Source: Ascoidea asiatica (taxonomy: Eukaryota; Ascomycota; Saccharomycetes; Ascoideales; Ascoideaceae). From it: 64,000 nucleotides of DNA. The stretch covers positions 41,240 through 105,239 of the forward strand of contig BCKQ01000027.1 of the NCBI GenBank assembly GCA_001600695.1, read 5' to 3'. This document shows, in pieces, positions 53,487 to 63,471 of this stretch (position 1 is its first letter; each line of letters starts with the position of its first letter). The position numbers were made by a program, and so were the translations under genes. The notes under the pieces are model-generated. The model saw only the letters and a list, made by a program, of their open reading frames with translations, was not told where the DNA came from and made no database searches.

Positions 53487-53548
53487 TTTATTTCACTTTT
53501 ATTTCACTTTTATTTCACTTTTATTTCACTTTTATTTCACTTTTATTT
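53487..53548. repeat. TTTTATTTCAC microsatellite
   Basis: Five to six tandem 11-base units in the 3' flank of the orphan gene. Confidence 0.85.
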
Positions 53549-53618
53549 TTATTTTTTTTTATTTTGTCCTAGATATGCTCTGTCCCGTAAATAGTTGGAG
53601 CTTGTCCTCTTGTCCTAC

Positions 53619-53638
53619 TGACTCAGCGCTGACTCAGC
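53619..53638. promoter_or_regulatory. Tandem TGACTCAGC sites, 11-bp phased
   Basis: TGACTCAGC at 53619-53627 and 53630-53638, exactly one helical turn apart and about 230 bases before the ATG at 53869. The core is the Gcn4/AP-1 site; the second copy with its flank (GCTGACTCAGC) is a full palindrome of the Maf-extended type. Confidence 0.5.
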
Positions 53639-53868
53639 AACTTTCCTTTTTTTTGTCTTTTTCCACTTTTTACTTTAAAGTCTCTGATAACTTTGGAAAA
53701 TAATTGTAAAAAAAGGTTTAAATTATGATAAACAAAGTATGAATAGATAATAAATGATAATAAACGATAATGATAATAAACTTATTAAAGAAACTAATTG
53801 AACTAGTTCATAACCTGTAGAAGTAGAACTAATAATAGCTACCTATATTGCAAATACATATATTAATC

Positions 53869-54882
53869 ATGAGTAATAAATATGATGAACATGGTCATAG
53901 AATAATTTCTAATACTAAGAATAATAATAGTACTTTAATAAAAGATAAATTGTATATTAAACCAAATAATTATGAAATTAAGAAAAATATAAATACTTCA
54001 AAAACTATTAACTTATCAAAACTAATTAATATTAAAAATGATAAAACTTTAAGTTGGTATGACGATGATGACGATGATGATGATGATAACTATCTATTTC
54101 AAAATGATAATAGTAACTCAATTGATAATATAAAAGAAATTGAAAACTCTAATGATGATATAAAAAAAGATTCAAGTAATAGTTTATTAAGTAGATTAGA
54201 TAATCCAAGAGGTAATTCAGTCATATCAAATGAAAATAATCAAGAGAATCAATTAGAAAATAATCAAGAAGACCAAGTTCATAATAAGTCTGAAGATAAT
54301 AATAATTATAGAAATAATTATAAAAATAAAAAAAATTATAATAAAAAAAATTATTCAAATACNAAAAGTAATAATTATACTCATAATAATATANATAATA
54401 ATGGAAATAGTAATGGATATAACAATGGAAATAGTAATGAAAATAGTAAAATTAATAAGAAAAGTGGAAATTCTTTATTTGATAGATTAGATAATCCAAA
54501 AGGTAATCCAATTAATAATAAAGATTATGAAATTAATAAAGATAATGAAAGTAATGAAGAATTAAATGAAATTGAAGATAAATCTTATAATACAAAAAGA
54601 TATAATAACAAATATAATAAAAGTAAAAATTATCATACAAATAATAATATACAAGAAAAGAAATATTCAAAATCAAATACAAATATTGGAAATAGTTTAT
54701 TAGATAGATTAGATAATTTAAAAGGTAATTCAATTTCATCTAATAATAATACTAAGGATTCTTTTAATAAAAATAAAGATAAAAGTTATAATAAAACTAA
54801 TTCAAATTATAATAAAAAATTTAAAATAAAGAAAAAAAAATATACTTTAGCAGATCTTGAACTTGAATTTTCAAAAGAATAA
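53869..54882 (+). CDS. Hydrophilic protein with three SLLxRLDNPKGN repeats
   Basis: 337-aa protein from the ATG at 53869 (MSNKYDEHGHRII); the 21 bases before it are open but have no ATG. It is almost entirely Asn/Lys/Asp/Ser-rich and predicted disordered. Three copies of a short motif stand out: NSLLSRLDNPRGN (about residue 104), NSLFDRLDNPKGN (about 201) and NSLLDRLDNLKGN (about 275). A poly-Asp run follows LSWYDDDDD near residue 65, and the protein ends in KKKYTLADLELEFSKE, a possible short helix. The composition suggests an RNA- or partner-binding scaffold with repeated linear motifs. I cannot assign a family. The phased TGACTCAGC sites upstream suggest bZIP control. Confidence 0.65.
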   Translation: MSNKYDEHGHRIISNTKNNNSTLIKDKLYIKPNNYEIKKNINTSKTINLSKLINIKNDKTLSWYDDDDDDDDDNYLFQNDNSNSIDNIKEIENSNDDIKKDSSNSLLSRLDNPRGNSVISNENNQENQLENNQEDQVHNKSEDNNNYRNNYKNKKNYNKKNYSNXKSNNYTHNNIXNNGNSNGYNNGNSNENSKINKKSGNSLFDRLDNPKGNPINNKDYEINKDNESNEELNEIEDKSYNTKRYNNKYNKSKNYHTNNNIQEKKYSKSNTNIGNSLLDRLDNLKGNSISSNNNTKDSFNKNKDKSYNKTNSNYNKKFKIKKKKYTLADLELEFSKE

Positions 54883-55055
54883 TATTATATTATACGTACT
54901 ATACTATACAATACAATACAATACATTATAATACATTATAATAATATATTATACAAAATTTAATAAATAGATAAATACATTTAGATTATAATATATTTAA
55001 AACTATAGATACAAGTAATATAATTAATTATTTAATTATTTAATAACATTATTAT

Positions 55056-55400
55056 TTAAAATCCATTATTTGAAGCTTCTTGAATTCTATTAATATAAGT
55101 TTTTGAAATTACACTCCATGATTGTATATATTTTGACATACATTGATTAACACATTCATCATTTGCTTTTGGACATTTTTCAAAACAATTTGAAGTAATT
55201 TTTTCAACTAATGATGTTGCATTTTCAATTGCAATTTCTTGACTAATTTCTTCTTTTAATTTTTTTATAGTTTCTGAATTTGATTCATTTGAAGGAAATG
55301 ATGAATTTGTATTGTTATCTGAGATTGTTATTGGAGTTGAATCAAATTCTGAATTTGTTGTTGTTGATGGTGAAGTTTTACCAAAAAATGAAAATGCCAT
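55056..55400 (-). CDS. TIM13: Mitochondrial intermembrane-space chaperone Tim13
   Basis: Small Tim protein that with Tim8 forms the hexameric chaperone escorting hydrophobic precursors across the intermembrane space. The 114-aa length is near normal. The conserved helix [21 protein letters not shown] precedes the twin CX3C motif: Cys72-x3-Cys76 (CFEKC) and Cys83-x3-Cys87 (CVNQC), then [20 protein letters not shown], all strongly Tim13-like. Only six residues (PKANDE) separate the two CX3C pairs, whereas small Tims normally have about 11-16. Import would be by the Mia40 disulfide relay. The Ser/Asn-rich region at 10-45 is an N-terminal extension. Confidence 0.93.
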   Translation of the reverse strand: MAFSFFGKTSPSTTTNSEFDSTPITISDNNTNSSFPSNESNSETIKKLKEEISQEIAIENATSLVEKITSNCFEKCPKANDECVNQCMSKYIQSWSVISKTYINRIQEASNNGF

Positions 55401-56319
55401 TTTATTAATTATTTATATGATATTAGATATTTATAATATATTTATAAGATATTTATGAGATATTTATACCAACTAGATTTGATTATTTATGAATATCTAT
55501 ATTACAGATCTGTTATATATACAAGATTGAAAGAATATTTATATTTATATTTATATTTATATTTGTAATGATAATGACAATGACAATGACAATGACAATG
55601 ACAATGATAAAGATAAAGATTGTTATTATTATTCTGTTATATCTTGTTTTATTATCTTTTGTTACTTCATTTGCCATATTTTTAAGAAATAATTATCAAT
55701 TGCGAATTCATTGGGCAGCAAATTGGAAAAATGGAAAAATTGCCAAAAAAAAAAGAAAACCGAAATCATCCCGGAACTGGCTGTATTCTCGGTCTACTTA
55801 TTACCAGTTTGAGCAATAATTGCATTTGANAGCTCTTAATCAAGTAATTTATAAAAAATAAAATCAGGTGATACTCGAAAATAAAATAAACCCGGAGATA
55901 ATTCCAAATCGGGATAAAATAAAAATATNTGCGGAGTTAAAAACTGGAATTTAAAATTTCAGATTCAGAAACAGCAAAAACAGCAGAAAAAACAACAAAA
56001 ATAGTGATTAAACAATGAACAAAAGAATAAAGGTAAAGAAAATAAGAGGAATAATGAGAGAAATATATGTTCTTGGAGGAGCAGAGAAAAAAAAAATGTA
56101 AAAACCAACAACAGAAACAGAGAAAATGAGATAATAAAAGAAAACAAATGCAAAAACATCTAACATAACACACATAAAATAAATAACAAATAAATAAAAT
56201 AATAAAGAAAGAAAGAAAGAAACAAAACTAGAATTAAAACAAAACAAAAAAAATCACAAAACAATCACAAAACGACAACAACAACAACAATAACAATAAA
56301 ATAATTATAAAAAACAAGC
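55401..56319. other. TIM13 promoter / UBR1 3' flank
   Basis: 919 bases. Simple repeats (TTTATA near 55540-55565, AATGAC near 55574-55612) are followed by a G+C-richer block at 55720-55930 with TCATCCCGGAACTGG and two CGG-containing stretches, likely TIM13 regulatory DNA. The 83-codon frame at 55568 starts inside the AATGAC satellite and is not convincing. Confidence 0.5.
55574..55612. repeat. (AATGAC)n microsatellite
   Basis: Five to six tandem hexamers AATGAC followed by related AAAGAT units. Confidence 0.85.
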
Positions 56320-59300
56320 TCAAAGTGACTCCCATCCACCAACATCTGATGTATTTTCTAAAGTTCTTGAAATATATTTATATATATTATTTTCTAACCA
56401 AAATGTTCTAATAAAATAATCATATCTCTTTTTATCCAAATATAATGGATAAACAATTCTTCTATTTGATAAATCTGTCATTAATTCTCCAAATTCATCT
56501 AAATATGGTGATTCATAAAATGTTCCAATATCTCTCCATAATATTAATATTGAACAATGTTTTGGTAATAAAAATAGACCTAAATTATTTGAATCACATT
56601 CAAATTTACAATGATATGAACATTCTCCTTGAATTATACCAATATTCTCTTTATGTAATTCAACAATTTTTGAACAAAATAAACAAATTCCAGGATCAAT
56701 TGAATTAAATCTATCAATCATATATTTTTTTTTATTTATTTTATTTAAATCTTTTTTTTTATAAATAATTTCTGTAAATATTTTATCTAAATCTTTTGGT
56801 AAATTAATTAATTTTAAACAATTTGGATATTCTAATTCAATATTTTTTTTAATCTCATGTGTAATCATCATTTTTTTAATATATTTAATAAATTCATTAA
56901 ATCTTTTACCTTCATATGAATTTGAATCATTGAATAATTTTAAAATTTCATTTAATTTTGGTAACTTTAAATATTCACAAAGTTTATTAATCTCCATATT
57001 TTCTTTATTTCCATTTCCATTTCCATTTCCATTTCCATTTCCATTTCCATTTTCATTTTCATTTTCATTTTCATTTTCAATTTCCATTTTCATTCCAATG
57101 TCTTCATTGATTTTCATTTTAATATCTTCAATTTTTATATCATTAAGTCCACCATTAGTATAATTAAAATCACTAAAAATATCATTTGAAAGTTCTTCAT
57201 CATTTACTCCATCTTTAGAATATTTAATAAATGTAAAAATTGATGCTCTTCTTAAAAATGGTGTAAGAACTTTAATCATAATTGTATAAAAAGAAGAGCA
57301 TATTAAAAAATTATCAATTTTAAATACTTTTTTAGTTATAGCACTTAACAATTTTTCAATTAAATTCTTCATATTTTTTTCTGTTTCAGATCTCATATTC
57401 TTATTTATATTGATATTAAAATCTGTTAATTTTGGATCAAGTTCATCATTATTCATTTNCATATTCATATTATCATTATTTTTAACAAAACTCATTTTAT
57501 TATCTTCAAAAGTTTCAAAATCTTTAAAATTTTCATTTAATTTATTCAATAAAATAAAAAAAGATTGTAAAAAATGTCCAATGAAACAAACTCTTAAAAT
57601 TGTATAATATGAAACTTTATAAACATTTAAAGGTATAGTTTTAACTAAAATTCCAAAAAAATTTTTATTATTTAAAATATTTGAAAAAAAAATATTTGAA
57701 GTTAATTCTTTAATATTTGAAAATAATCTAACATATTCACCCGTATCTGTTGGTAAATTCATTCTGTCAAATGGTATTGGAATTGCAAATAAATCTTTTG
57801 TAACATCTTTAACAAATTTAAATCTTTTAATATCCCTTGCTGTATTTGTTAATATTAATAAATCTTTAGATCTTTTAAATTCAAATAAAATTCTTAATAA
57901 AGTTAATTGTAAATCCGAAAGTTGATGAGGTACAATATCTGTTAAATTATCAAAATCATGCTCAACTCCTCTCAAAGAAATTTCAACACCTTCAATTGTA
58001 TTTGTAATTAATTCACTTAATGAATTATAAGGATTTGAAGAAGTAATAATTGTAATACTATCATAAATTTTTTTAACTAATCCTTTTAATAAATTTCTTC
58101 TAACTTCATTAGTTCCTAAAATAATCGTATCAAAATATTCTTTAGAAAAACAATGACCTTGTGATAATAATTCTTCTGGAATATCAACAGCATAATTTTT
58201 AGGCCATGTTCCAAATGAATTAAATTTCTCAAGTCCACAATGCCANTNCAAATCAATTTTTTTACCATTATTTAAATTCTTATTTAAGGTTAAATTGTTT
58301 TGATTCCAAAAAACTGGCAATAAAATATTATTGGTACATTTACATAAAGGACACATAAATTCTCGATTTGAAAGATCTTCAGGAATAGTTCTAGTTACTA
58401 ATTTTTGACGTTCTTTTAAAGTATCAATATATTCCTGAAAACATGAAAAGTGAACAATATGACCACAAGAACTTGCAATATTTTTTTCTATCTTATTTGA
58501 AGTAAATGGAAACCCAGGTCCAATGACTTTTTCTTCTTCAACATTTTTCAAATAATTATGAATTTTTTCATTGGCTCCAGTTTCTGAAAGTTTATCATCT
58601 AAACTAATGGGTCCTGAAAATGCTTTATAAAACCAATATTTATCATCAAAGGGAACATTACGNAAACAACCAGCTTCTGAAATATATGCCATATATCCAA
58701 ATAAATCATTTTGTTTATCTGACATTTGGCATAAAACACAACATTCTTCAGGAAATTTCCAACCATCTCCTTCATTTCTATTACATAAATCAAGAGGACT
58801 GAATTCTTTTTCTTTCCCCTTTTTATCAATAGATTTCACTGGACTATTACCATTTTTAATAAGTCCTTTGTTTTTAGCTAAAAATTGTTCTTGATTCTTT
58901 TTCATTAAATCCATTACTTTCTTTTTACTAGCGGCTGCTGCTTTTTTCCTTCTATCTTTATCTTTTTTTCCAGAAGATCTGGCTGTATCCAATTTTAAAA
59001 GTTCAACATCGAAATCATCATAAGCTCCAGATAAAAATGTTATAAGATCAACAGTGATTTTATCATCCAAAAAAGCTTTAAATATAGCTCTGACTTTGGC
59101 ATGATATGCTGAACAACTTGAAAAAGTTAAAACAACATAAAGCAAAGAAGTGATAGACGAGCCTTGACATGGATCAAGATTTTCTGAATTTTGTCTAAGT
59201 TTTTCCACATCTCTAAAACACCATTGATTAAATGAACTAGAACGATATTGATAATTTTCTAAAGCACAAGTATGAATTAAATGTAAGGTCAAACTTAATA

Positions 59301-62300
59301 TACCATCAATATTATTTTTATAATGATATTCAACACAGTAATTTAAGCAACTAAATAAAAACAAAATAAATATGGCTGAATTTGTAAATCTAGGATATTC
59401 TGCAAATAAACCATTAAGTTTTTCAAGTTTTGGTGTAATAACAATATTTTCTGAAGAAACACCTAACTTTTTAGCTTGTTTTTCTCTTAAAATAGTTTCA
59501 GCTTCAAATCTTTTTTGAGTATTGAAATTTATAAAATATGGATCAATTTGAGAAATATATTTTTCTCTCAATTTGAATGTTCCAACAGTTTTAACATCAG
59601 GAGGTAAAAAAATTGCAACTTTATTCAAAGCAACTCTAAAATTTTTATGTTGTAGAGCATTATCAGATAATTCAGCAGAAATTTGTGAAAATGGAAGAGG
59701 TTTGAAACATAAAGTATGAATTAATTCTTTTTTTAAATATTCCTCAGATAATAAATCATCAGTGTAATTTTCATCATAATTATCAGAATCTTCATCGATA
59801 TATTCATGATTNATACAATGAGTTCTTTCAAGCATTAAATAAATGAAAAAATTCAAACACTCCTCAACAATATACTCTAAAACTGAGCTATCATAAATAT
59901 TATAATTCTTGAAATCAGAATTAACCCATTCATTTAAACACCAACGATCGAAAATAGTTCCCATGACAAAATCTGGTTCTTCAAGTACCATTAATAATCT
60001 AATTAAATATATATCTCTAACATAACCAAATTCTCTTAAACTATTGATATAAGTAGCAGCTTGACTTTTCATGCTTATACCATTTCTAACCCAAAAATTC
60101 AGTTTAATTTGAGAAACTAAAACAATAGTTCTAATTGCATAATCACCAACTTTTATAAAAAGGTATGGATCATTCTCCAAATTACTATAAAGAAGGTTAT
60201 TTAACATTACTGGAGTTTCAAGATNACCATATTCTATTAGCCAACTTAAATAACTGAAAAGAGGATGCATGAAACTTACTTCCTGACAATCAACTCTGAA
60301 ATCCAAGATATTATAAACTTTTAATTCATATTCTTCACTTTTATTTAGCATTTTATCAATATTTTTTTTGAAAGCATTATTAAGTTCAATTTTATTTTCT
60401 TCAGGAATTTTATCAAAATTCTTTAAAGTTGGAATGGTTATTATTTTATATTGATATTCTTCCTGAATATCATTTGAACTAATTTTATTACCATTAAAAG
60501 AATTATTTAAAATTTTTGAACATCTTAAAATAATAGAATTTAAACCATCTTTTACAACATCATCCTTAATAGTAATATTCAATTTTTTAGCAGTTTTAGC
60601 TAAAGCTTGTAAAAATTGACATAATTGTAAAGAAGCTTGAAAATAATATTGATAATCAACATTTTCATATTGTACATGTTCTTGAGATTCTCTTTTAATT
60701 AAAGGTAAACCATGAAATAAAAGAATAAAATCAATAATTTGATATATTATTTCTTTTTTAAAGAAAAATTCAATTTTATTTGTTGAATTTATAATAAAAA
60801 TCAAATGATGACATAAAGTTATCCATCTTCTTGATCTTAAATTTGAAGGAATTAATTCTTTTTTAACATCAATTGATTTAAAAGTTAAAATATTTCCAGT
60901 TGTTAAATAAGTAAAAATTGATGTTAAAAATTTAGTAAAATCACCATGTTGTATAAATAAATTTGAAATAAATCTATTTTTAAAAAAAATTGAAGATAAT
61001 TTTAAAAAATTATTTAAATCTGGATCTTTATCTAATTTTATAAATAAATTAGAAATGATTGGATAGATATCAATAAATTGGCATGCAATTAAATTTTTAT
61101 AATTAATATTTGAAATTATAGCAGATTGATATAAGTTTAATAGAGATAACCTAAAATTTTTCCAAACTCTTATATCAAAATATAAAAGATATTGAAATCT
61201 AGAACCAGAAAATGAATCTTTGAAATTTTGAAGAGTGAAAAATGGAGAATATTGACATTCATTATAGGTAATATGATCAATATTCCATCTATTTGAATTA
61301 TAATTTATATTCCAATAATCTTCTTCATTGATTGAATTATTACTATTCTGAGTTAAAAGAGTACCATAGAGTTGTTGATTATGAGTTGAGAATGGATTTG
61401 GGATTTTATTTTTTTCAAGACAACCAGGCAAAGTTATATTTGAATTATAATTAAAAATACGAGGAGTATAAGATAAAATTCCTGGTCTCCATTTTTTACA
61501 TAAAGCCTTTGATAATAATTGATTGATGATTGAATAATTATTAAAAAATTTAGAATTTGATAAATCAATTAAATAATTTAATATTAAAAAACTTAAATCA
61601 TCTTTAAAATTATCTCTAAAAGATTTAATAATAATATTATTACCATATGGATCTAATATTTTTTTTTTTTCAATTAATTCAGAAATATTTTTTGAAGAAT
61701 AAATTAAAGATTTTCCAGTTAAAATTGAATTATCTAAAATCATTTCAGAAAATTCATTAGTTTTAAAAGTTATTGAATTTAATTGATTAATAATATTTTT
61801 ATATAATTTAAAATTTAAATCATTTGAATTAAAATAATAAATTAAATAATATTTATTCAGATTAATATCTTTTTGATTACCATAAATTTTATAATTTAGA
61901 TCTGAAGAATTTGATAATTTTAATATAGTTTCTTCATTNATGGAATTATTAATTGAATTTGAATTTATATTGTTAACTAAAAATTGTAAATTAGTTGATA
62001 AATTATCAATAATATAATCTAAAAGACATTCAATTAAGTTGAAAGTATTTTTAATTAAATCATTGTTGTTATTATTATTAATGATATTTTCATCATCATT
62101 ACTATTATTATAATATTTACAAAATTGATCATTATTTGTTATTCCACCACAATTACAAATTAAATTTGAATCAATATTTATTGTTGAGATTATAACATTA
62201 TGATTTTTATGAAATTTTGGATTATAACAATTTTTACATAAAATACATGAATTTAAAAGATTATTATTATAAAAATTAGTGAAATTTGAAGAATTTGTGA

Positions 62301-63471
62301 AATTTTTAATTTTAAATTTATTTTTATTTATATTATAATCAATTGAATTTGAACAAGTTATACAATTATAAGATAATTCACCTTTTTTAAAGAAATTTCC
62401 ACATAATCTATTTGGATGATATTTATTATTATCTTTATTATCATCATTATTATCATTGGATGATATTTTTTTTTTCTCAGATTCATTTAATAGAATAACA
62501 TCATTTGGTAAATATTTTAAATATAAATTAAAATCAATATTTTTTTTATCATTTAATAAATTATAAATTTCAATTTGATTATAATTCTTAGTTGAATTAT
62601 CATTATAATAATCTGATGATAATATAAGATTATTAAAATAATTATAAATAATAAATTTTAAATTATTTTGATTTTTAATTTTAAAATTTAAAAATTTTGG
62701 TAAAAAATTTAAAAATTTTCTTAATTTTAAAATTTTNACAGTTGGATTTGGTTCTAAAACACTAAATATTTCTTCATTAATAATAAAATTTGATAAATTT
62801 GGATATTTTTTTGAATTTAATTTTATATCTTTATTTTTATAATCATAAACTATATCATTCCAATCATCATCATCATCATTGTCTTCGTTGTTGTTGTTGT
62901 TATTATTGTTATTATGAGTAATGTTATTATTATTGCTATTGATCATGAATTCATTGGAAGTTAAGAGTGGATTAAGAGCTGGATTTATTGGGATTGGATT
63001 AGATATTGGGATTTGATTTACATTTGTATNGGCGTTTGTATTTGAATTGGTGTTTGTATTTGATTGATTGATTATTGTATCATTGTTAAGTAAATCATTA
63101 TCAACACTATTTTGATTATTTAATTGTTGATTGAATAAGTTAATATAATTTGCATTGATGTAATTACTATTTATGAAATGATTATTATTATAATCATTTT
63201 CACTAATGTTATTGTTATCGTTATTGATATTGATATCAGTATTTGTGTCTGTATCTGTATCTGTATTTGTATTTGTATTTGTATTTGTATTTATATTTGT
63301 ATTTGTATTAGTATTAATATCTGTATTTATATCTGTATTGTTATTATGATTAGTATTTGTATCGACTGAATTATTTGAAGAGTTATTTGTATCGATTATA
63401 TTTGTATTTGTATTTGAATTTGTATTTGTATTTGAATTTCTAGTGTTGCTGTTATTTTGATTTGAATCCAT
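56320..63471 (-). CDS. UBR1: E3 ubiquitin ligase Ubr1 (N-recognin)
   Basis: N-end-rule ubiquitin ligase that recognises destabilising N-termini and works with Rad6. The start is the ATG at 63471 (MDSNQNNSN); the 135 bases before it are open but have no ATG. The result is 2383 aa, against about 1950 in S. cerevisiae. An Asn/Thr-rich tail (1-250) precedes the zinc-binding UBR box (about 350-455) with Cys357, C370-x2-C373, C409-x2-C412, HKNHNV and CNCGG. A 35-residue spacer splits the C370-373 and C409-412 pairs. The RING-H2 domain begins at Cys1578 (CVLCQM), includes SSCGHIVHFSCF and ends with CPLCKC near 1707-1712. Two Gly/Glu-Asn and Asn-rich insertions follow. The C-terminal cap has CLFCSKI and SILILWRDIGTFYESPYLDE. 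An intact RING and full UBR box favour Ubr1 over Ubr2. Confidence 0.92.
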   Translation of the reverse strand: MDSNQNNSNTRNSNTNTNSNTNTNIIDTNNSSNNSVDTNTNHNNNTDINTDINTNTNTNINTNTNTNTNTDTDTDTNTDININNDNNNISENDYNNNHFINSNYINANYINLFNQQLNNQNSVDNDLLNNDTIINQSNTNTNSNTNAXTNVNQIPISNPIPINPALNPLLTSNEFMINSNNNNITHNNNNNNNNNEDNDDDDDWNDIVYDYKNKDIKLNSKKYPNLSNFIINEEIFSVLEPNPTXKILKLRKFLNFLPKFLNFKIKNQNNLKFIIYNYFNNLILSSDYYNDNSTKNYNQIEIYNLLNDKKNIDFNLYLKYLPNDVILLNESEKKKISSNDNNDDNKDNNKYHPNRLCGNFFKKGELSYNCITCSNSIDYNINKNKFKIKNFTNSSNFTNFYNNNLLNSCILCKNCYNPKFHKNHNVIISTINIDSNLICNCGGITNNDQFCKYYNNSNDDENIINNNNNNDLIKNTFNLIECLLDYIIDNLSTNLQFLVNNINSNSINNSXNEETILKLSNSSDLNYKIYGNQKDINLNKYYLIYYFNSNDLNFKLYKNIINQLNSITFKTNEFSEMILDNSILTGKSLIYSSKNISELIEKKKILDPYGNNIIIKSFRDNFKDDLSFLILNYLIDLSNSKFFNNYSIINQLLSKALCKKWRPGILSYTPRIFNYNSNITLPGCLEKNKIPNPFSTHNQQLYGTLLTQNSNNSINEEDYWNINYNSNRWNIDHITYNECQYSPFFTLQNFKDSFSGSRFQYLLYFDIRVWKNFRLSLLNLYQSAIISNINYKNLIACQFIDIYPIISNLFIKLDKDPDLNNFLKLSSIFFKNRFISNLFIQHGDFTKFLTSIFTYLTTGNILTFKSIDVKKELIPSNLRSRRWITLCHHLIFIINSTNKIEFFFKKEIIYQIIDFILLFHGLPLIKRESQEHVQYENVDYQYYFQASLQLCQFLQALAKTAKKLNITIKDDVVKDGLNSIILRCSKILNNSFNGNKISSNDIQEEYQYKIITIPTLKNFDKIPEENKIELNNAFKKNIDKMLNKSEEYELKVYNILDFRVDCQEVSFMHPLFSYLSWLIEYGXLETPVMLNNLLYSNLENDPYLFIKVGDYAIRTIVLVSQIKLNFWVRNGISMKSQAATYINSLREFGYVRDIYLIRLLMVLEEPDFVMGTIFDRWCLNEWVNSDFKNYNIYDSSVLEYIVEECLNFFIYLMLERTHCXNHEYIDEDSDNYDENYTDDLLSEEYLKKELIHTLCFKPLPFSQISAELSDNALQHKNFRVALNKVAIFLPPDVKTVGTFKLREKYISQIDPYFINFNTQKRFEAETILREKQAKKLGVSSENIVITPKLEKLNGLFAEYPRFTNSAIFILFLFSCLNYCVEYHYKNNIDGILSLTLHLIHTCALENYQYRSSSFNQWCFRDVEKLRQNSENLDPCQGSSITSLLYVVLTFSSCSAYHAKVRAIFKAFLDDKITVDLITFLSGAYDDFDVELLKLDTARSSGKKDKDRRKKAAAASKKKVMDLMKKNQEQFLAKNKGLIKNGNSPVKSIDKKGKEKEFSPLDLCNRNEGDGWKFPEECCVLCQMSDKQNDLFGYMAYISEAGCXRNVPFDDKYWFYKAFSGPISLDDKLSETGANEKIHNYLKNVEEEKVIGPGFPFTSNKIEKNIASSCGHIVHFSCFQEYIDTLKERQKLVTRTIPEDLSNREFMCPLCKCTNNILLPVFWNQNNLTLNKNLNNGKKIDLXWHCGLEKFNSFGTWPKNYAVDIPEELLSQGHCFSKEYFDTIILGTNEVRRNLLKGLVKKIYDSITIITSSNPYNSLSELITNTIEGVEISLRGVEHDFDNLTDIVPHQLSDLQLTLLRILFEFKRSKDLLILTNTARDIKRFKFVKDVTKDLFAIPIPFDRMNLPTDTGEYVRLFSNIKELTSNIFFSNILNNKNFFGILVKTIPLNVYKVSYYTILRVCFIGHFLQSFFILLNKLNENFKDFETFEDNKMSFVKNNDNMNMXMNNDELDPKLTDFNININKNMRSETEKNMKNLIEKLLSAITKKVFKIDNFLICSSFYTIMIKVLTPFLRRASIFTFIKYSKDGVNDEELSNDIFSDFNYTNGGLNDIKIEDIKMKINEDIGMKMEIENENENENENGNGNGNGNGNGNGNKENMEINKLCEYLKLPKLNEILKLFNDSNSYEGKRFNEFIKYIKKMMITHEIKKNIELEYPNCLKLINLPKDLDKIFTEIIYKKKDLNKINKKKYMIDRFNSIDPGICLFCSKIVELHKENIGIIQGECSYHCKFECDSNNLGLFLLPKHCSILILWRDIGTFYESPYLDEFGELMTDLSNRRIVYPLYLDKKRYDYFIRTFWLENNIYKYISRTLENTSDVGGWESL
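57010..57077. repeat. (CCATTT)n coding hexamer repeat in UBR1
   Basis: Eleven to twelve hexamers CCATTT/TCATTT encode a Gly-Asn then Glu-Asn run in the C-terminal third of Ubr1, between RING and cap. Confidence 0.9.
63238..63312. repeat. (GTATTT)n coding hexamer repeat in UBR1
   Basis: About twelve hexamers (GTATTT, GTATCT) encode the Asn-Thr/Asp-Thr run of the Ubr1 N-terminal tail on the minus strand; shorter copies continue to about 63440. Confidence 0.9.

Larger units (their letters stand above)
53421..53868. other. Upstream region of the 53869 gene
   Basis: 448 bases with a TTTTATTTCAC satellite (about 53487-53548) and a doublet of TGACTCAGC sites. Confidence 0.6.

Noticed and set aside
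55568-55819. 83-codon frame with a hydrophobic segment
   Set aside because: The start lies in an AATGAC microsatellite and the frame overlaps the likely TIM13 promoter; no recognisable domain.
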